Assembly (NCBI GenBank): GCA_010092695.1 | Contig: JAADJJ010000001.1 | Location: 2,046,001-2,110,000 of the forward strand | DNA: 64,000 bases | Direction of reading: 5' to 3' | DNA from: Enterobacteriaceae bacterium 4M9 | Lineage (GTDB): Bacteria > Pseudomonadota > Gammaproteobacteria > Enterobacterales > Enterobacteriaceae | Shown here: piece after piece, positions 61,511-64,000 of the stretch | How the letters are laid out: each line of letters starts with the position of its first letter | Numbering within the stretch: the first letter of the stretch is position 1 | Position numbers and translations under genes: made by a program | Notes under the pieces: generated by a model | The model's database searches: none | Told to the model about the DNA's origin: nothing | Seen by the model: only the letters and a program-made list of their open reading frames with translations

Positions 61511-62229
61511 GCGATAGCCTCCTTCACGTTAAATTTACCTTCCAGCAGAGCGCGTCCGACGATAACGCCTTTCACACCGCTACCGTGCAAGGCGGCAATA
61601 TCGTCAAGGTTGCCGATGCCGCCCGATGCCTGAAATGCAACCTGAGGAAAGCGTGCGCAGACTTCCTGATAAAGCGCTACGTTTGAGCCCGCCAGCGTCC
61701 CATCGCGTGAAATATCGGTGCACAGGACATGTGCCAGGCCAAATGCAGAGAAGCGCTCAACCAGCTGTTCGAGCGTGACGCCAGAGGTCTCCTGCCAGCC
61801 GCTGACCGCCACTTGTTTGTTACCCTCTGCGTCGATACGCACATCGAGTGCCAGTACCAGTTTTTGTGCACCAAAACGTGTAAACCATTGCTCGACGACT
61901 TCCGGTGATTTCACTGCGGTAGAGCCGACGACTACGCGGCTCGCACCTGCATTAAGCAGCGATTCAACGTCAGCTTCAGTGCGCACGCCACCGCCGACCT
62001 GAACGGGTACACTTACGCCTGCCAGCAGCGTTTTTAACAGTGGGATCTGGCGCTCGGCTGGGTCTTTTGCGCCGGTGAGGTCAACCAGGTGTAAGACCTG
62101 AGCCCCCTGGGCCTGATAGTCCTGCAGACGCGGCAGCGGATCTGTACCATAGTCGCGCTGTTGGCCGTAGTCACCCTGATGTAAACGCACGACCTTGCCA
62201 TCAATCAAATCTAATGCCGGGATAATCAT
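61492..62229 (-). CDS. hisA: HisA, ProFAR isomerase
   Basis: A 245-residue (beta/alpha)8 barrel, the E. coli length, that isomerises ProFAR to PRFAR. Catalytic D7 is in IIPALDLIDGKVVRLHQGDY and the second Asp in LVLALDVRIDAEG. VGGGVRTEADVESLLNAGAS and ASGGIGNLDDIAALHGSGVK bind the two phosphates. It starts right after hisH, with no gap between stop and start. Confidence 0.98.
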   Translation of the reverse strand: MIIPALDLIDGKVVRLHQGDYGQQRDYGTDPLPRLQDYQAQGAQVLHLVDLTGAKDPAERQIPLLKTLLAGVSVPVQVGGGVRTEADVESLLNAGASRVVVGSTAVKSPEVVEQWFTRFGAQKLVLALDVRIDAEGNKQVAVSGWQETSGVTLEQLVERFSAFGLAHVLCTDISRDGTLAGSNVALYQEVCARFPQVAFQASGGIGNLDDIAALHGSGVKGVIVGRALLEGKFNVKEAIACWQNG

Positions 62230-62820
62230 TTACATCTCCAGGAAGTTTTTGAGCAGCTGTGCGCCTGCTTTGCCCGAGCGTTCAGGATGAAACTGTACGC
62301 CGTAAAAATTGTCCTTCTGCACTGCGGCGCTAAACGGTTCGCCGTACTCGCACTGGGCGATGGTGCAGGCGTTTACCGGCATGGCATAGCCGTGGACAAA
62401 GTAGAAATAAGCGCCGTCTTCTATGCCTCGAAACAGGTGGTTGCCCGCCAGCGCCGTGACGCGGTTCCAGCCCATGTGCGGCAGCGGCAATCCGCGGTCA
62501 GTCATTTTCAGCACGGGATTATCAATAATACCGAGTGTTTCTACACCGTGGCTTTCGTCACTGTGGCTGCCAAGTAGCTGCATACCGAGGCAGATTCCCA
62601 GTACCGGCTGAGTGCAGGCTTTAATCAGTTCCACCAGTTCTCGTTCACGTAGCTGATCCATCGCCGCCTGTGCGGTACCGACGCCGGGCAAAAACAGTTT
62701 GTCGGCACGAAGCACCACGTCGGGATGACGACTCACGACGGGGTCGTAGCCCAGACGCTGCACTGCCCACTTCACGGAGGAGAGGTTGGCACAGCCGGTA
62801 TCAAGAATCACCACATTCAT
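62230..62820 (-). CDS. hisH: HisH, imidazole glycerol phosphate synthase amidotransferase subunit
   Basis: A 196-residue class I glutamine amidotransferase, the E. coli length, which supplies ammonia to HisF. Nucleophile Cys 77 lies in QPVLGICLGMQLLG; the His-Glu pair lies in YGVQFHPERSGKAG. ATG 62820 overlaps the hisB stop by one base (TGATG); an in-frame GTG one codon earlier is not preferred because E. coli HisH begins MNVV. Confidence 0.98.
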   Translation of the reverse strand: MNVVILDTGCANLSSVKWAVQRLGYDPVVSRHPDVVLRADKLFLPGVGTAQAAMDQLRERELVELIKACTQPVLGICLGMQLLGSHSDESHGVETLGIIDNPVLKMTDRGLPLPHMGWNRVTALAGNHLFRGIEDGAYFYFVHGYAMPVNACTIAQCEYGEPFSAAVQKDNFYGVQFHPERSGKAGAQLLKNFLEM

Positions 62821-63887
62821 CACAGCACTCCTTTTGATGAAGGGAGCGTATCGCCTTCAACGCGGATAGCCTGGCGTAGCGTGCGGCCAAAGACTTTGAA
62901 CAGGCTTTCCACGCGGTGGTGGTCGTTCTTACCTTTGGTTTTCAGGTGCAGCGTCACGCCCATGGTGTAGGACAACGAGCGGAAAAAGTGCTCGACCATT
63001 TCGGTGCTTAAATCGCCCACGCGCTGGAAGTTGTAGTCGGCTTTGTATTCAAGGTGCGGGCGCCCGGAGATATCCAGTGCGCAGCGCGCGAGGCATTCAT
63101 CCATCGGCAGCACAAAGCCGAAGCGGGCAATACCACGCTTATCGCCGAGTGCTGTTTTTAGTGCTTCACCAAGGGCCAGACCGGTGTCTTCTACCGTGTG
63201 GTGATCGTCGATATACAGGTCGCCTTTCACCTCAATATTCATTCTGAAACCGCCGTGTGTGGCAATCTGGTCCAGCATGTGGTCAAAGAAGCCAACACCG
63301 GTGTTGATTTTGCTGCCGCCTTCGCGGTCAAGCCAGACCTGCACGTCAATCTGCGTCTCTTTGGTGTTACGTGCCACATGGGCGTAGCGGTCGCGTTTTG
63401 TGAGCTGTTCGCCGATGGCATTCCAGTCCAGCCCCTCGCTGGCGTAGCGCAAACCTTTGATGCCCATGTTATCTGCCAGCTCAATATCAGTGGCCCTGTC
63501 GCCAATGACATAGCTGTGAGCGTTATCCATTACGCCGTCTTCAAGATAGCGCTGTACCAGCGCCGTTTTCGGCTTGCGACACGCACAGTTGTCGGCGGGC
63601 AGGTGCGGGCAAATCAACACGTCGTCAAAGTTGACGCCCTGAGAACGGAAGATTTGCATCATTAGGTTATGCGGGCCGTCAAAATCTGCCTGCGGCAGGC
63701 TGGCAGTACCCAGCCCGTCCTGATTGGTTATCATCACCAGCCGGTAGCCAGCCTGCTGGAGCTTCAGCAGCACCGTAATAGCATTCGGTTCGAAGGCCAG
63801 CTTTTCAAAGCGATCCACCTGGAAATCTTCCGGTGGTTCGGCGATCAGGGTTCCGTCACGGTCAATAAAGAGGTATTTCTGGCTCAT
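62820..63887 (-). CDS. hisB: HisB, histidinol-phosphatase / imidazoleglycerol-phosphate dehydratase
   Basis: A 355-residue bifunctional enzyme (E. coli 355). The N-terminal HAD phosphatase has nucleophile D9 in LFIDRDGTLIAEPPEDF, a zinc-type loop CPHLPADNCACRKPKTAL and GDRATDIELADNMGIK. The C-terminal dehydratase has the repeated metal motifs FFDHMLDQIATHGGFRMNIE, DDHHTVEDTGLALGEALK and KGKNDHHRVESLFKVFGRTL. It carries out steps 7 and 9 of histidine synthesis. ATGA overlap with hisC. Confidence 0.98.
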   Translation of the reverse strand: MSQKYLFIDRDGTLIAEPPEDFQVDRFEKLAFEPNAITVLLKLQQAGYRLVMITNQDGLGTASLPQADFDGPHNLMMQIFRSQGVNFDDVLICPHLPADNCACRKPKTALVQRYLEDGVMDNAHSYVIGDRATDIELADNMGIKGLRYASEGLDWNAIGEQLTKRDRYAHVARNTKETQIDVQVWLDREGGSKINTGVGFFDHMLDQIATHGGFRMNIEVKGDLYIDDHHTVEDTGLALGEALKTALGDKRGIARFGFVLPMDECLARCALDISGRPHLEYKADYNFQRVGDLSTEMVEHFFRSLSYTMGVTLHLKTKGKNDHHRVESLFKVFGRTLRQAIRVEGDTLPSSKGVL

Positions 63888-64000
63888 TGGCTCTCCTGGT
63901 CACGCAGCGCATCCAGTACACGCTGGCACTCTGCCCGGGTGCCGACGGTAACGCGCAGGCAACCGCTCAGGCTGGGTTGTTTGTTCTGGTCTCTCAGGAT
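63884..64000 (-). CDS. hisC: HisC, histidinol-phosphate aminotransferase (C-terminal end only)
   Basis: The 38 visible residues read ILRDQNKQPSLSGCLRVTVG followed by TRAECQRVLDALRDQESQ, the end of HisC, a PLP-dependent aminotransferase. The conserved Arg of CLRVTVGT binds the substrate carboxyl/phosphate in this family. The gene runs off the right edge; its stop overlaps the hisB ATG. Confidence 0.95.
   Translation of the reverse strand: MLRDQNKQPSLSGCLRVTVGTRAECQRVLDALRDQESQ

Noticed and set aside
1..64000. CRISPR arrays, tRNA or rRNA genes, prophage structural genes
   Set aside because: No regularly spaced repeats, no cloverleaf-like sequences with CCA ends, and no phage capsid or tail genes were seen other than the T6SS VgrG/RHS set.

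Overview
The window is a piece of an enterobacterial chromosome (order Enterobacterales, most likely Enterobacteriaceae). The gene order yegD-alkA-udk-dcd-asmA-yegH-wza...wcaM-galF-[O-antigen genes]-gnd-wzzB-his matches the E. coli/Salmonella/Enterobacter/Cronobacter backbone, and the proteins are close to E. coli homologues in length and motifs. The genus cannot be fixed from the sequence alone.

Layout. (1) 1-7055: an accessory type VI secretion island with the C-terminal end of VgrG, an unrecognised TPR-like linker protein, a full-length PAAR/RHS effector with an unfamiliar 120-residue C-terminal tip, a small candidate immunity gene, then a decayed second RHS tip and a leucine-rich-repeat remnant. 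(2) 7053-12765: housekeeping genes yegD (minus strand), alkA, udk, dcd, asmA. The yegE gene that separates udk and alkA in E. coli K-12 is absent. (3) 12771-16370: an accessory insert between asmA and yegH. It holds two tandem genes that start with a DUF2829/Tad2-like domain (the family of phage anti-Thoeris proteins) and carry a longer, unrecognised C-terminal domain. The second copy has an in-frame amber codon. Next to them is an intact IS256-family element with an 8-bp target duplication. (4) 16371-41549: yegH and the complete colanic acid operon wza-wzb-wzc-wcaABCDEF-gmd-fcl-gmm-wcaI-manC-manB-wcaJ-wzxC-wcaKLM, preceded by an RcsAB-box-like site, a JUMPstart/ops element and a possible 23-codon membrane peptide gene.

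(5) 41721-60011: galF, then an AT-rich O-antigen cluster headed by a second JUMPstart/ops. It encodes CDP-glycerol synthesis and glycerophosphotransfer, several glycosyltransferases (one broken at an A9 run), Wzx, Wzy, the FnlABC pathway for UDP-N-acetyl-L-fucosamine, and WbuB/WbuC. These predict a glycerol-phosphate- and L-FucNAc-containing repeat unit assembled by the Wzx/Wzy route with chain length set by WzzB. gnd follows. Between gnd and wzzB, where E. coli has ugd, sit rmlB and rmlA without rmlC or rmlD. (6) 60126-64000: the distal his operon on the minus strand (hisI, hisF, hisA, hisH, hisB and the end of hisC).

The two polysaccharide systems share the nucleotide-sugar logic of the region: ManC/ManB/Gmd/Fcl supply GDP-mannose and GDP-fucose for colanic acid, and Fnl enzymes supply UDP-FucNAc for O-antigen. 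Both operons appear to be RfaH-controlled through ops. The least explained parts are the RHS tip/immunity pair, the Tad2-like pair, the A9 frameshift in the O-antigen glycosyltransferase and the orphan rmlBA pair.
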